Shown here: positions 33,372 to 44,081 of the stretch, piece after piece
How positions within the stretch are numbered: the stretch's first letter is position 1
Layout of the letters: the number at the start of each line of letters is the position of its first letter
Source of the DNA: Agarophyton chilense
Taxonomy: Eukaryota; Rhodophyta; Florideophyceae; Gracilariales; Gracilariaceae
Assembly (NCBI GenBank): GCA_030374765.1
Contig: JARGXX010000025.1
Span: forward strand, 930,001-994,000
Direction of reading: 5' to 3'
Length of the DNA stretch: 64,000 bases
The notes under the pieces: generated by a model
Told to the model about the DNA's origin: nothing
The model's input: only the letters and a program-made list of their open reading frames with translations
Database searches by the model: none
Position numbers and translations under genes: made by a program

Positions 33372-36300
33372 GTGGGAGTCTCCTCTCAAGGAGGGGCGCC
33401 CTCAGAGTCGAGGTCGACGGCGCCCGAGGCGTCCGAGTCTCGCTCCCCGGTCCAAATCCTTTCAAGGAAAGAGGCCATCAATGACGTGAACTGGGAACAC
33501 TTTCGTGCTCTGCGTCGTCCGTGGAAATGTGTTTCCCATAACCGGTTCCCGGATAGAGTTCTGGTGATGGCCAAGAGACACTACAAGGTCTATGCTGACC
33601 TTGGCCTTTCACCCCAGTTTATGGTGCGACACCTTACTGTCTTAGACACCGGTACCGGTCCGAACTTTGTCGTGGAGGAAGTCTTACCGTCTGAATTGCA
33701 GTCTAGAATCCGCTGCGACCACGTCCCGGAGGTCGCTGACGCTAACAACAAACCGTTGGATACGGTGGGGTTCATAGAACTGGTAGTCCGCGTTGGCGCT
33801 CGCGTGGTGAAACTCGACTTCGTCCTATGTTGGAAATTAGCCGCCCCAGTCATCTTGGGTTGCGACTTTTGCCACCGCTTCGTCGAAGCGATCTTCCCCC
33901 GCCAACGGCGTGTCGAGATGGAGGATGGATCGTCCACTCCGATCGTTCGTCGTCCGCTTAGGCGTGCCACGAAGAAGCATGTCCCACTACCGGTAGCACA
34001 GGAACCTGGACCGGATAAACGTGAATCTAATGAGCTCCGCGTCGCAGCGTCGTTGTGCGTCCCGCCTAAGTCCCAAATGATGGTGAAAGTAACCTCCCGT
34101 CAACACGGACTCCGGGTCTTGCAACCATTGTCGTCACTTTATGACAGGCACAGCCTCGCAATTGCGAATGGAATCGTCCATGTGGAGACAAACCAACCGT
34201 TTCACGTGCTGATTGCCAATCTAGGGACTGTACCCCAGTATCTGGTGAAGAACCAAGTGATAGGGTCCGTCATGCCGCACCCCATCGCTATGGTGCCGAC
34301 AAAGCTGACCGCAGCTGACGTTCTCGGACTTGTTCACTCTAAGGAGGGGGACAGCCCGGAACCCGTTTCATCACAGGTACCCGTGGTTCAACCTGTAACA
34401 TCAGAAACGCAGCCCGTTTCAACGAGTGGTGACCGCCCCGATCCAGTCCAAGAACTCGAGGACCTGGATCTCAGTCACGTCCCGGAGTCATACCGCCATC
34501 GATTGCGAGAACTGTTGACGGACTTCACCACTATGTGGGACGGCTCCCTTGGTGAGATTGCCACTAAGGAACACCGGATTGATTTGCTACCGGACACCCG
34601 ACCCATCTCTCAGAACCCATACCGTGCCGGACCCGCCGCACGCGGGGAGGAAAAGGCGCTAGTGGATAAAATGCTTCGAGCAGGAGTCATTGAACCGGAT
34701 CAGTCGCCGTGGGCTTCTCCAGTAGTACTGGCTCCAAAGCAGGATGGTTCCTGGAGGTTTTGCATCGACTACCGTCGGTTGAATGCCGTTACCGTCAAGG
34801 ACGTGTATCCAATCCCAAGAATGGAAGATTACATTGACGCGCTGGGCACCGCCACCGTCTTTACAACCCTGGACGCCAATTGGGGATACTGGCAAGTTCC
34901 GGTAAGGAAGCAAGACCAGATAAAACCGCTTTCGCGTGTCACTCCGGTCTCTACCGTTTCAAACGGATGCCTTTTGGTCTTACCAACGCCCCCGCTACTT
35001 TCCAGCGAGCCATCGACATCCTATTGGCCCACTTCAATTGGCGTACCTGCCTGGTCTACCTGGATGACATAATCGTCTTCTCAGATAATCTGGACAAACA
35101 TCTCACTCATGTGAGGGATATTGTGACCACGCTACGAGATGCGGGTGTCACTCTTAAGTTGAAGAAATGTGACTTCTTCACAAACACCGTGAAGTATCTC
35201 GGCCATGTTATCCGTCCAGGACGTGTTACAATCGAGGAGACTTGTGTTAAGTCACTCAAAGAGGCTAAAGAACCGCGGACGCAAACCGAGCTTCGTTCCT
35301 TTCTGGGACTCGCAAACGCCTACCGACGGTTCATCCCGCACTTTGCGGACAAGGCTGCACCGTTAAACGCGCTTTTGCGGAAAGGCCAACCACCAAAACT
35401 GGACCTCTTAACCCCCGTTCAAACGGAATCTTTCAACTCCCTTAAGGATTCTGTCGTCTCCGCCCAGATCCTCTCGTTTCCCAAGCCTGGAAGGCCCTTC
35501 ACCGTAGATGCGGACGCCAGCGACTACCCAGTAGGTTGTGCACTGTTTCAAACTGCACCCAATGGGGAAAGACGCCCCGTAGGGTACTGGTCCCGGTCGC
35601 TAAACGCCCACGAGAGAAATTACTCCGTCTCGGAGAAGGAATGCCTTGCAGTAGTGTGGGCATTACAAACGTTGCGCCCCTATCTCATGGGTAATCATTT
35701 CACCGTTTTTACGGACCACGCATCACTTCGATGGCTACTCTCCATCTCGCAGCCTTCAAACCGCTTGATGCGTTGGCGTCTCCGTCTAGCGGAATTCTAC
35801 TTTGACGTGCAGTACCGAAAAGGATCGTGCAACACCCAAGCCGATGCTCTCTCCTGTCTGGTCACTACTGGCGAAGCTCTACCCGTCAAAGACGATGAAA
35901 TAACCTGCTTTGCAGTGAATGGCGACTACGCTACCATCGAGGACGAGGAACGAGACACGGACTCCACGGAGTCCAGTTCCAAATTGAACGACTTTCTTCT
36001 CTCGGAAGAGTCCGAGAAACCCTTACCAGGGAACTTCGTGCCTATTACTCCAGAGTAGATGATACGGGAGCAATACGCTGACCCGTTCTGCGCGAAGGTC
36101 CGCGCTCAACTCAATGGAGGAGGTACTCTCCCCTTCCAGGTGAATGAAGCCGGATACCTTGTACGGACCGTTGGATCGCACCCACAAATCGTGGTACCAC
36201 ATAACCTCCAGTCGAGAGTCTTGCGGTTGTCGCACTACTCCAAACTGAGTGGCCACGTCGGGGGACGGAAGCTTTACCTCACCCTACGCCGTAACTTCTA

Positions 36301-38377
36301 CTGGCCTGCCATGGCAGTGGACTGCTACGCAACGGTGCGGTTTTGTACCGATTACGCTCGGAACTGTGTCAAACTCCGCCGTCATGCAACGAAGTTGAAG
36401 CTTTTTCCAGCTCGCGCTCCATTGGAGTTAGTGGCCATCGATATACTCGGTCCCTTCCTTACCATTAAGCGGAATTACAAGTTCTTACTCGTAATAACGG
36501 ATCGCTTCTCCAAGCTGGTCCGGACCGTACCGTTACGGAAGATCTCCGCTATGAGCGTGGCTCAAGCCTTCGTCCTACACTGGGTCTTCGTCTACGGCCC
36601 ACCGGTCAACCTCCTCTCCGATAACGGGAGACAATTCGCCTCTCGTTTCTTCGAGGATGTGCGTAGCATCTTGGACATTAAGAACCTGTTAACGACCACT
36701 TACCACCCCCAAACTAATGGGCAGGCCGAACGGTTCAACCGGACATTACTTGCGACACTCCGTTCATACGTTGCAGACCACCCCAAAGATTGGGACTTGT
36801 TCACTGATGCGCTCACCTTTGCGTACAATAAGCAGGTGCACAGGACAACCGGATTAACGCCCTTCGAGGTGGTTCTGTCCCGTACCCCACCACCCGTGGC
36901 GCTGGAACCACAGCCCACGCTGGATACCTTTCCGTCACCGACAGCTTACCGCGAAGCGTGGAAAACGTGGCTCACGAAGCTCGTTCCCGCCGCACGGCCT
37001 TCAATGGGCCGAGCCCAGGCCGCTTACAAGCGTGAATTTGATACCAAAGCCCCTCGCTCGCCGCCACGTCTCGCCCCCGACGGCTATGCATTCATCCGCA
37101 AGGAGTATTGGAACCAAGAGAAGGAGAAACGCCACAAGCTGTCACCAGTTGCCGACGGCCCCTTTCGGCTTATTTCGGTGGCTCCCGACACCGTCGTTGT
37201 TGACCTCGCTGGTAATCACGAACGCATCTCCCTCGATCGCGTGGTATCGGCTCCTCCGCCGTTAATATCCCAACCTACTGGTGTGACTGCTCAAGTTGAA
37301 ACGAATTCATCGACCCCCTTACCCCAGGTCCACCCTCGTCCCTACGCTTTACCACACCCATCTCGGGGTTTGTCTGACCTTCCGCTACCCGCGGCGCCCA
37401 ACCCGAAAGGAATCGTGTCGCGCATTCGTCGCTCCTCCCCAGTCCACCCGACGGACACCAACTCCGGTGCATCGTCTAAGGAGGGGGAGGCGCCCGACAG
37501 CCGTCGTAATCCTGTCGATACCGTCGCTGGAAACGCCACACCGTCGCGTGTCAATCTTCGCATATCAGGGGTGCCTGATACCGACGTCCCGCACGACTCG
37601 ACGCAGTCGCTATCCAAGCCTCAGAACGCAGCTGCGGATAGCACCACCAACACTCACCGAGGTGTCACCACACGTGCAACACGGAATGCAAATGCGCTTG
37701 ACGCACCGCAGCCTGATACAGTACAAGTGGACGACGCACCGCCAAGTACCCCGCACAGGGAGGCGGATACATCCACGGCGCCGACGCCTGACAGCAAGCC
37801 ATTGGAATGCTCACATGACTACACGGAATCTCTCCGTGGAACAGAGAGGTGCGAAAATGTGCCACCGCCCCAGCAAATCTCACCGCCGAAGCGAGCTTCA
37901 CCACGCCGATTAGCGGAACGACCACCCGGGTTACCCGCTGGTGTGGGCCCTCCAACCGGAGTGGGAAGCGCCGAAACAAGTCCGGCACTTGGAGAAAATG
38001 AACCGCCGAAGTCGGGTCGACATTCTACTCAGCCGAGGACTGCCTTGCGCGCTACACGGTCCGACCGGAGCGAAGCCGCCCAACGCGTGATCACTTCGGT
38101 ACCCCCTGGCTGAGGACGGGTACCACCCGGAAATAGCGACACCGTCATACGGGATGGCCGGGAAGTGTACCGACAAGAGTTCGTGGTCGGACGCATTCTG
38201 GAGCACTCCTACCACCCAAAGGGCTATCTCCAATACTTGGTCCGTTGGTACGGGTACGGCCCCGAATGGGATTCAGACTAACCGATAGAGCACCTACCTC
38301 GGTCAAAGGTGGTACAGTATCATCGTCGTACTGTCACGGCTTTGCCGGCTACCATAGACCGAGCCCAAGTGGGATAA
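33372..38377 (+). pseudogene. Gypsy-2 Pol (PR-RT-RH-IN-chromodomain), lesioned
   Basis: Protease 'LDTGTGPNF', RT 'FCIDYRRLN' and 'VYLDDIIVF', RNase H 'VDADASDYPVGCALFQ' and 'TDHASLRWLL', integrase zinc region ('YSKLSGHVGGRKL'), then 'VAIDILGPF', 'SDNGRQF', 'NGQAERFNRTL' for the DDE residues, a long Pro/Thr tail, and a chromodomain ('LVRWYGYGPEWDSD'). Lesions: one missing base near 34916 (Gypsy-1 has gaccaagat, here gaccagat), TAG 36056-36058, TGA 38111-38113, and a TAA at 38279 in the chromodomain. All other parts are in frame. Confidence 0.92.
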
Positions 38378-38505
38378 GAAGACACCCAATGGGAATAAAG
38401 GAACAGAAGATCTGGATAAGGACCCTTGGAAGAAGGAGAAGATGCACAGAAGACCTGGAGAAGGACACTCAGAAGAAGTGGAAGAGAAGAAAGAAAACAA
38501 ATACG
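38378..38505 (+). other. Purine-rich spacer between pol and antisense ORF
   Basis: Almost pure A/G on the plus strand, for example agaagaagtggaagagaaga. It matches the position and composition of 11410-11681 in Gypsy-1, but not its exact sequence. Confidence 0.6.
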
Positions 38506-40458
38506 TCATAGACGGAAGCAGTTTACTATTTTCGAAGTTGCTGCACACACTACCGCACAGCGGGACATACTAATCAAGATCACAAGGGATTCGTTGGAAG
38601 AACCCGGATTGCCGTGTGCGCCACCCGAATCGCTAGAAGGGTTACTCCCGCCGGCCAGGCGTGCCGCGAGGGCGTCTCTCATCGCACCGATGTCGCCGCT
38701 CGCCGCTTGCGCGTTCAGTCCAACACCCCGAAGGAACTGGGAGATCACGACTGCCTCTGGGCATATGGGAACCTCGATAACTTCCGGTTCGTCCGGCAAC
38801 GCCGCCGCCACTGGATCGACCACCGCACCTGCGTGAGTTGCTCCCTGCACCGGCCGCGCCGTAGTATCGGCACCATCGGGGTCTACCATGTCTTCCATGA
38901 CCTCGTCGCCACGGTATTCGCCCGCCTCCTCAGGGAGATCATCACAGCCATAGGCGTAGTAGAAGTCATCCGAGTTGACAAACCCTACGGGGTGCCTGTA
39001 TGGTATGCCTCGCGGAGCCATCCGGAGTGCCGACGCCTCAGCCTCAGAGATCTCTTGCTGCTCCCTTGGGTTAAAGAAGATGAAATCTCCTGCCAACGGC
39101 GTGCGACGCCCCGGAGACCGATCAGCCCCACCGGCTTCTTGACCACGGCCGCTCTGCCGGACAGGCACGACAGCCCAGTCGACATGCCCAATGATGTCGA
39201 TGAGCTCCTGAGCTTCATCAGCGTTATTGACACCTCCGAGAGGGAGTTGAAGGTCCAGCTGCCGGATGTAACCACGCAAACGCAGAGGAAGATACCACAG
39301 TCGATACTGGTCGTAGGCTTCCCACAAGATGTACGCCGCGGCGCGGACTGCCCATTCGGTTAGGACCACGGACCATAAGCCGGAGTGCGGATCCTCGATG
39401 AGATACGAGCCCAGATAGGAGACGACTGGAGGCAACTCCACGTAACATCCCCGGCCCACCTCGACGGAGGACCACCACCCAGGCAGGGGAACGTATCGCC
39501 CGAACTGGTAGAAGGGACTAATCCGGTTTATCTCCGTGTTCTGATAAGGGACAAGGAACCCAAAGCGGGATCTGCCCCGACGCTCCTCTCGGATGAAGTT
39601 CTGTAACCACCGATATCGGGACTCACGACGATGGTGACGAAACTCGGCACGAAGGATCGGACGGACCCAGCAGATCGCTTCTTGACGCGCTCGCGGTTGA
39701 CCGCGCCATGCGTAAGTTTCCAACGCCGCAAGGCGGTCACAATAGCCCATCTCACCCTGCGTCCGGTACATCCGTAGGTCGAAGCCGAATTCATCGGGGA
39801 TGGGGTATTGAAAGATTGCCCGGTTGATCCGTGAGTAGCCGATGCGGACGAAGGTACAATGCGCCTCTTCCGCCGACTCGCGCCTTCGCCGCAGAATCGC
39901 GTGAACGGGAACCGCCACACGGCGTCGCCAGTCCCACGAAGTGGTGATCAAAGCCGGCAGTTCGCCCGGGAGACGCGCATTGCCATCAGCATACGCGGCC
40001 AAGAGTTCTTCGTCGAAGACGGCTGTCGGGTGGAACCACGGAGCTCTCCGGAGAATCGCCGCATGTTGACGCGGGTTTAACCCGACGAGTTCGTCGTATC
40101 TGGGCCAGGTGCCCTCCGCAGGAGTGATGTGGCTTGAAGCTTCAACGGGACCCCGGGATCGGCTCGGTGCGGTTGAGGAGGCACTCCCCCGCGGAAGGGG
40201 AGCCGAATGGAAACCGGAGAAGTAACCCCGGCGGGGATTGTCACCACTGTTCATCGGGAGTGCTGGTCGCCAAGGTATCGGGATGTGGTCGCTGGAAGTA
40301 GGGGTACTATGCGGAAGAGCGCTCGAAGTTCGAGGAGTGGTTACCGCGTTGGTGCGTTTGTCGTTCGGTTGTGCAGCTCTGCCTTCGACAGTCGAGTGGT
40401 CGCTGGACGCGTTACGCGGCTCGCTCTTATGCCGGTTGGACCGTTGCCTCCCCGCCAT
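38506..40458 (-). CDS. Gypsy-2 antisense ORF, unknown conserved protein
   Basis: 650 codons, uninterrupted, on the strand opposite gag-pol. Start chosen at ATG 40458 (MAGRQRSNRH..); the frame stays open upstream into the LTR without an earlier ATG. Residues 1-120 are basic/Ser/Pro-rich; the core (about 130-420) is rich in Arg, Trp and Tyr ('APWFHPTAVFDEELLAAYA', 'RSRFGFLVPYQNTEINRI', 'GRGCYVELPPVVSYLG', 'LWEAYDQYRLWYL'); the C-terminal third is acidic. The same blocks occur in order in Gypsy-1. No TM segment, zinc finger or nuclease motif is recognised. Plant Tat-lineage gypsies have antisense ORFs at this place, but I cannot claim homology. Confidence 0.85.
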   Translation of the reverse strand: MAGRQRSNRHKSEPRNASSDHSTVEGRAAQPNDKRTNAVTTPRTSSALPHSTPTSSDHIPIPWRPALPMNSGDNPRRGYFSGFHSAPLPRGSASSTAPSRSRGPVEASSHITPAEGTWPRYDELVGLNPRQHAAILRRAPWFHPTAVFDEELLAAYADGNARLPGELPALITTSWDWRRRVAVPVHAILRRRRESAEEAHCTFVRIGYSRINRAIFQYPIPDEFGFDLRMYRTQGEMGYCDRLAALETYAWRGQPRARQEAICWVRPILRAEFRHHRRESRYRWLQNFIREERRGRSRFGFLVPYQNTEINRISPFYQFGRYVPLPGWWSSVEVGRGCYVELPPVVSYLGSYLIEDPHSGLWSVVLTEWAVRAAAYILWEAYDQYRLWYLPLRLRGYIRQLDLQLPLGGVNNADEAQELIDIIGHVDWAVVPVRQSGRGQEAGGADRSPGRRTPLAGDFIFFNPREQQEISEAEASALRMAPRGIPYRHPVGFVNSDDFYYAYGCDDLPEEAGEYRGDEVMEDMVDPDGADTTARPVQGATHAGAVVDPVAAALPDEPEVIEVPICPEAVVISQFLRGVGLNAQAASGDIGAMRDALAARLAGGSNPSSDSGGAHGNPGSSNESLVILISMSRCAVVCAATSKIVNCFRL

Positions 40459-40480
40459 TTCGACGGCGTGTTCGTCACCT

Positions 40481-40493
40481 AAGGAGGGGGATA
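40481..40493 (+). promoter_or_regulatory. Gypsy-2 polypurine tract
   Basis: aaggagggggata directly before the 3' LTR start TGAAGG at 40494. Confidence 0.78.
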
Positions 40494-41381
40494 TGAAGGA
40501 CAATGCCCTTCAAGGGGGTTTCTTCGCAGGACTTAGAAGTTTCGCTCGCTTGAGAAATAGTTTGGGCTATGACAAGCTATACCGCTATTGCGTGCTGACG
40601 GCCGGTTAGGACCGGAAGAGCACACTGGTGGAACACGTGGACTGCACGGATGCCAACGCTCGAGTACGAGGCGTGCCACACATGGCCCGGACTGTACCAA
40701 ATGGTTAGTATTATTTAGTAATTTCTAGTATTTATTTAGCTAGGCTATCGCTATTTAGTGTCTATTTTTCGGGCGCGCGCCCAATGTCAGGGGCCGCGGG
40801 CCACACTACATAGGAGGTTGAGCACTGCTCCCCAGTAAACACCCTCTGGGGATCCCAAGGAGGGAGTCTTGGCTCTGAACTTTTCGCCTTCGGCGCGTCT
40901 TCACCGCATACTGCGTGAGCGCCCGTTGCCCGTTAGTTCATCCACCCGTCTGTCGACCAGAGTGCTACCACCACCGTGGGTTCATATTTAATCGCCGACA
41001 CTTGTCGAAGTCTCGCCCCTGTATAGGGTTTCGCCCCCGTTTTCCTCTTGTTATCCTTTTTTTGGCTCTCGTGAGTGGCCACACCACTCACCCCGCTCGT
41101 CCACCTCATACAAGTGTTTCCTCGCCTCTTATCCGACATTCGTCATGGTACCGCTCCGCTTAAGACTGGTCACACCCCGGACTGTGCCGTGCTCACCTAA
41201 ACACTCTAGGTATATCCCGCCGGATTGGCCTCGGTCTTACACCCGACTTCGTCGTGCCTTTCCAGAGTGGCTCTGTTTCTGTGCTCCGCTGGGACGCGTC
41301 TCCTCCGCCTGAGGCGTGTCTCTCAAGAGAGGAAGATCCCGAACATCTCCGTGGTATCTCCGCTCCAAGCGTTGTCCTACA
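40494..41381 (+). repeat. Gypsy-2 3' LTR
   Basis: 888 bp, TGAAGGACAA .. TTGTCCTACA. It differs from the 5' LTR by scattered substitutions and small indels, so the insertion is not recent. Confidence 0.9.
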
Positions 41382-42198
41382 CAAACCAGCCTCAGGCGGT
41401 CGTGTTTCTAAGATTAATGAGGCGTTAACTACATATGATGCAGTCCTTATGATGTCTCAAGCATGAAACATGGTACCTACAAAGGTGGTAATGAACGGTT
41501 GGTTGAGCACATCTATATCGGCTCCACACCAAATTGAGGAGCTCAGAGTGCTGAAGGATGTCTTTTCGGAAAATACCATTCCTGCCCAGCGTCCTCCTCG
41601 TGGGAGTGCGACAATCACTGAGAAAGAGATTCAACAGAGGGTTGCATCTATTGCAATGCAGCCGGGTAAAGTGTGGCTACAAAGCACGGCTACAGACATA
41701 GTGAACGCTTTGGACGTGTTTGAAGAGGACATTTTAGACGGCCGGGGTACAGATGAACTAAAGGAAGAACTACAGGAACTGTCGGATTTGGACGTTATAC
41801 AGCCCTTCTCTTATACTGATTGGTAATGCTTTAACAGCATTGAGAAACCGGTAGATGTTTGTAATCCAGTTACAGAGCAGAATGCAGTCGCTGTTGTCGT
41901 TAAGGACGCATTAGGTATCGACGAAGACGCACAGGAAACAGAGCGCACAGAAAATGTCAAGAGCGAAATAGAAAGTGATATGGTGCTTCCCAAGCCATTG
42001 CTGGCCAGATACGAGAAGTCTATCGAGGACATGAAGAGAAAGCTAGGTTTGATAGTGGCAAATGCACACTCCTTTATGACAGAATTCGACATGGGAAGGC
42101 TGCAGTTCTGCATTGATTCAGAATTGGATAGGATTTCCGAGCATCGAAGGAGCAAGAAAAGACAGGCGAGAATTGATGACTTTTTCAGCAAAACGTGA
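41382..42198 (+). pseudogene. Pogo-like transposase, C-terminal part
   Basis: Continues the transposase after Gypsy-2: 'INEALTTYDAVLMMSQA', then TGA at 41464-41466 where Trp is expected, 'NMVPTKVVMNGWLST', to TGG-TAA near 41823. After a frame change the C-terminus 41980-42198 ends in 'QARIDDFFSKT'. QxxIxxFF is a PCNA-binding (PIP) box, which is known from Drosophila pogo transposase. The decay predates or accompanies the Gypsy-2 insertion. Confidence 0.8.
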
Positions 42199-42433
42199 AC
42201 ATTTCTTGTTTACACAGGCAATATGAAGAGGACAACCTTTCAATTTTAATACATAATTTGCATTTTATATAGTGAACTGGGCCATTTTTGACTTCACTTT
42301 ACCGATTTCTTCACTGTATTGGGTGCATTTCACTATACAAAATGAAAACGTCCAATACGGCCTGGAAATGCATATGTGGCGGAGCCCAAGGCTGGCATAC
42401 TTCAGTGCAGCGGTTAGATTCACTATATGAGGG

Positions 42434-42459
42434 GTTCACTCTATCGGGAAAGACCTCTG
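42434..42459 (-). repeat. Right terminal inverted repeat of pogo-like element
   Basis: Reverse complement starts CAGAGGTCTTTCCCGATA; followed by TA at 42460-42461. Confidence 0.88.
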
Positions 42460-42461
42460 TA

Positions 42462-43388
42462 GTGTCAGACATTGATTTTGTGTCGGATAGTTTTCAGTGT
42501 GGCTTACACTATTGGTAGTGTTTACCTGCAAATGATGAGCATATTCAGTCTCGGCTTCATATTTGTCAAGATTTGTGCTTCACTCTTTCTTATGCAATGA
42601 ATTTTTGATGTGTACTAACATTTTTATCCATCGCTATATACAGATATTTTGTTCTATTCAGAGCTTGAGTGGATTTATGGAAGGTGAAATGAACCGATCA
42701 AATGCTGTAATTTGGGCTGAGAAAGTTTCGAATTTGAATGATATGCTCGAATGCAAGGCAATATTGACTGGAGATGATGAACCAAATGGTGGTGCCTCTG
42801 AAAACGCTCACAAATGCAGCATACTTTGTGGTGTTAACGTGGAAAGCGTTTCAAGTGAGGAGCAAAAGAACATATTGAAGGAGATCAAGAAGAATTGGTT
42901 CTTTAAGTATAAAGTCTTTGTGACGGTTAGTCCGTCAGTCTCAACTTCACCGAAGCATTACTTAGTAGCGTAAAGTCACCGGTAGATTGGAAGTATCTGT
43001 GTAACATAGGAACTGGGTAATATATGGTCATGTGCAATCGTCAACAAGAAAGGATGTGACGACTGATGGTACGCCATGGTGCCATTATCATCGCATTGTC
43101 ACATGACGGTTGTTTGACAGTGGCACGTTGACGCAGTGACAACTAGCTAGCGTGCTACTCGTGGCTGATGATGTGAATTACAAACAAATACAAATACATA
43201 AATGCAAACTAGCACTTACTAAGACATATTCAAACTCACTGAGAGAATATGGTGGTGGAAGGAGACCCCGGGTTGCGACCGGTTGGTTCAGGATTGCTTG
43301 TCAAATTTGGCCTTTTGTGGAATTTAGCCCCTATGAGGGTTAGATACCAAAGGATTGCCATTCGTATCACCACATTCACACATCGATC
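42462..43388. other. Unassigned region between transposon block and gene island
   Basis: About 930 bp, AT-rich. One frame ending at 42973 (from ATG 42677 or earlier) gives about 99 residues, of no family I recognise. Nothing else is supported. It may be old transposon debris or a broken host gene. Confidence 0.4.
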
Positions 43389-44015
43389 ATGCCTTGTCCA
43401 CGAAGGGTTGTTACATCGCTTTCATTGCACACGGTAGATACGCCAATGCGCGCGCAAACATGGTGTTTCGTGCGCGGCTTGCCAGTTGTGCAGGGCACAC
43501 GCGCGGCAAAGCACGAGTCGCGCAGGCGGCCCGCGTTCATGAGCCACGCGGCGCACGTCCCGCGGCGCGTCTTCGTGCGACTGGCATCAATCGCGGCCGC
43601 AAGCTACGTGCTGCCCGACGCGACGCGCGCGGCGAGTTTGGCCGAGCGCGCAGTGAGAAGTAATCTCACACAAATACAGCTATCGCTTGAAAAGGCACAA
43701 AGCCTGCGCAAAACTGTGGCTTCACTCAAACAACCGCTGAGCGCGGATGATGCCCAATTTGTGCTGAGGTATGCCGCCGTGTGGCTGCAGCCAGGCCGCG
43801 AGGCTATGGCGCTTGTTTCGAGACAGACTGCCGTGGCGCAACGTGATGTTGGCGCCGTTGATACTATTGCTGCCGCCACGCTTGGCCACTTGCTGGAGTT
43901 GCAGATGGAGCTGCAGCGCGGCGATCGCGATCGCGTTGTTGCGGAGATTGATGAATACATTCAAAGTGCGCACGATTTGTTATCTTTACCGAGTATGCAA
44001 CCATTTATAAAATAG
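43389..44015 (+). CDS. Predicted thylakoid-lumen protein, PsbQ-like candidate
   Basis: 208 codons from 43389; ATG 43446 is an alternative start. The basic, Ser/Ala-rich N-terminus looks like a plastid transit peptide and is followed by 'PRRVFVRLASIAAASYVL' ending in an Ala-x-Ala-like site, a twin-arginine thylakoid signal layout. The mature part (about 120 residues) is mostly helical with amphipathic repeats ('NLTQIQLSLEKAQSLRKTV'), in size and pattern like the PsbQ four-helix bundle of photosystem II. The PsbQ assignment is by general resemblance only. Converges on the gene at 44082 with 66 bp between stops. Confidence 0.5.
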   Translation: MPCPRRVVTSLSLHTVDTPMRAQTWCFVRGLPVVQGTRAAKHESRRRPAFMSHAAHVPRRVFVRLASIAAASYVLPDATRAASLAERAVRSNLTQIQLSLEKAQSLRKTVASLKQPLSADDAQFVLRYAAVWLQPGREAMALVSRQTAVAQRDVGAVDTIAAATLGHLLELQMELQRGDRDRVVAEIDEYIQSAHDLLSLPSMQPFIK

Positions 44016-44081
44016 CACCATGATAACGTAAAGCACACAAAACAACACAGCAGCCCCGCAAAAGAGACAAGAAACACTTGC

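Larger units (their letters stand above)
30258..41381 (+). mobile_element. Gypsy-2: Ty3/gypsy chromovirus with antisense ORF
   Basis: 11,124 bp: LTR 30258-31143, primer site 31147, gag, pol with chromodomain, antisense ORF, polypurine tract, LTR 40494-41381. The target duplication is caaag (30253-30257) / caaac (41382-41386), four of five bases; removal rejoins the transposase reading frame ('EMGK' to 'PASGGRV'). It is far less decayed than Gypsy-1 but has a pol frameshift and three stops. Confidence 0.92.
28798..42459 (+). mobile_element. Pogo/Tigger-like DNA transposon with nested Gypsy-2
   Basis: Terminal inverted repeats CAGAGTTCTTTCCCGATA.. (28798-28823) and its inverted partner (42434-42459) match at 22 of 26 positions and are flanked by TA on both sides (28796-28797, 42460-42461), the duplication typical of Tc1/mariner/pogo elements. 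Without the inserted Gypsy-2 and one copy of its target site the element is about 2.53 kb, carrying one transposase gene. Confidence 0.9.

Noticed and set aside
34900-34930. Programmed frameshift in Gypsy-2 pol
   Set aside because: The shift lies inside the RT domain and Gypsy-1 has one extra base at the same place with the frame intact, so a simple deletion explains it.
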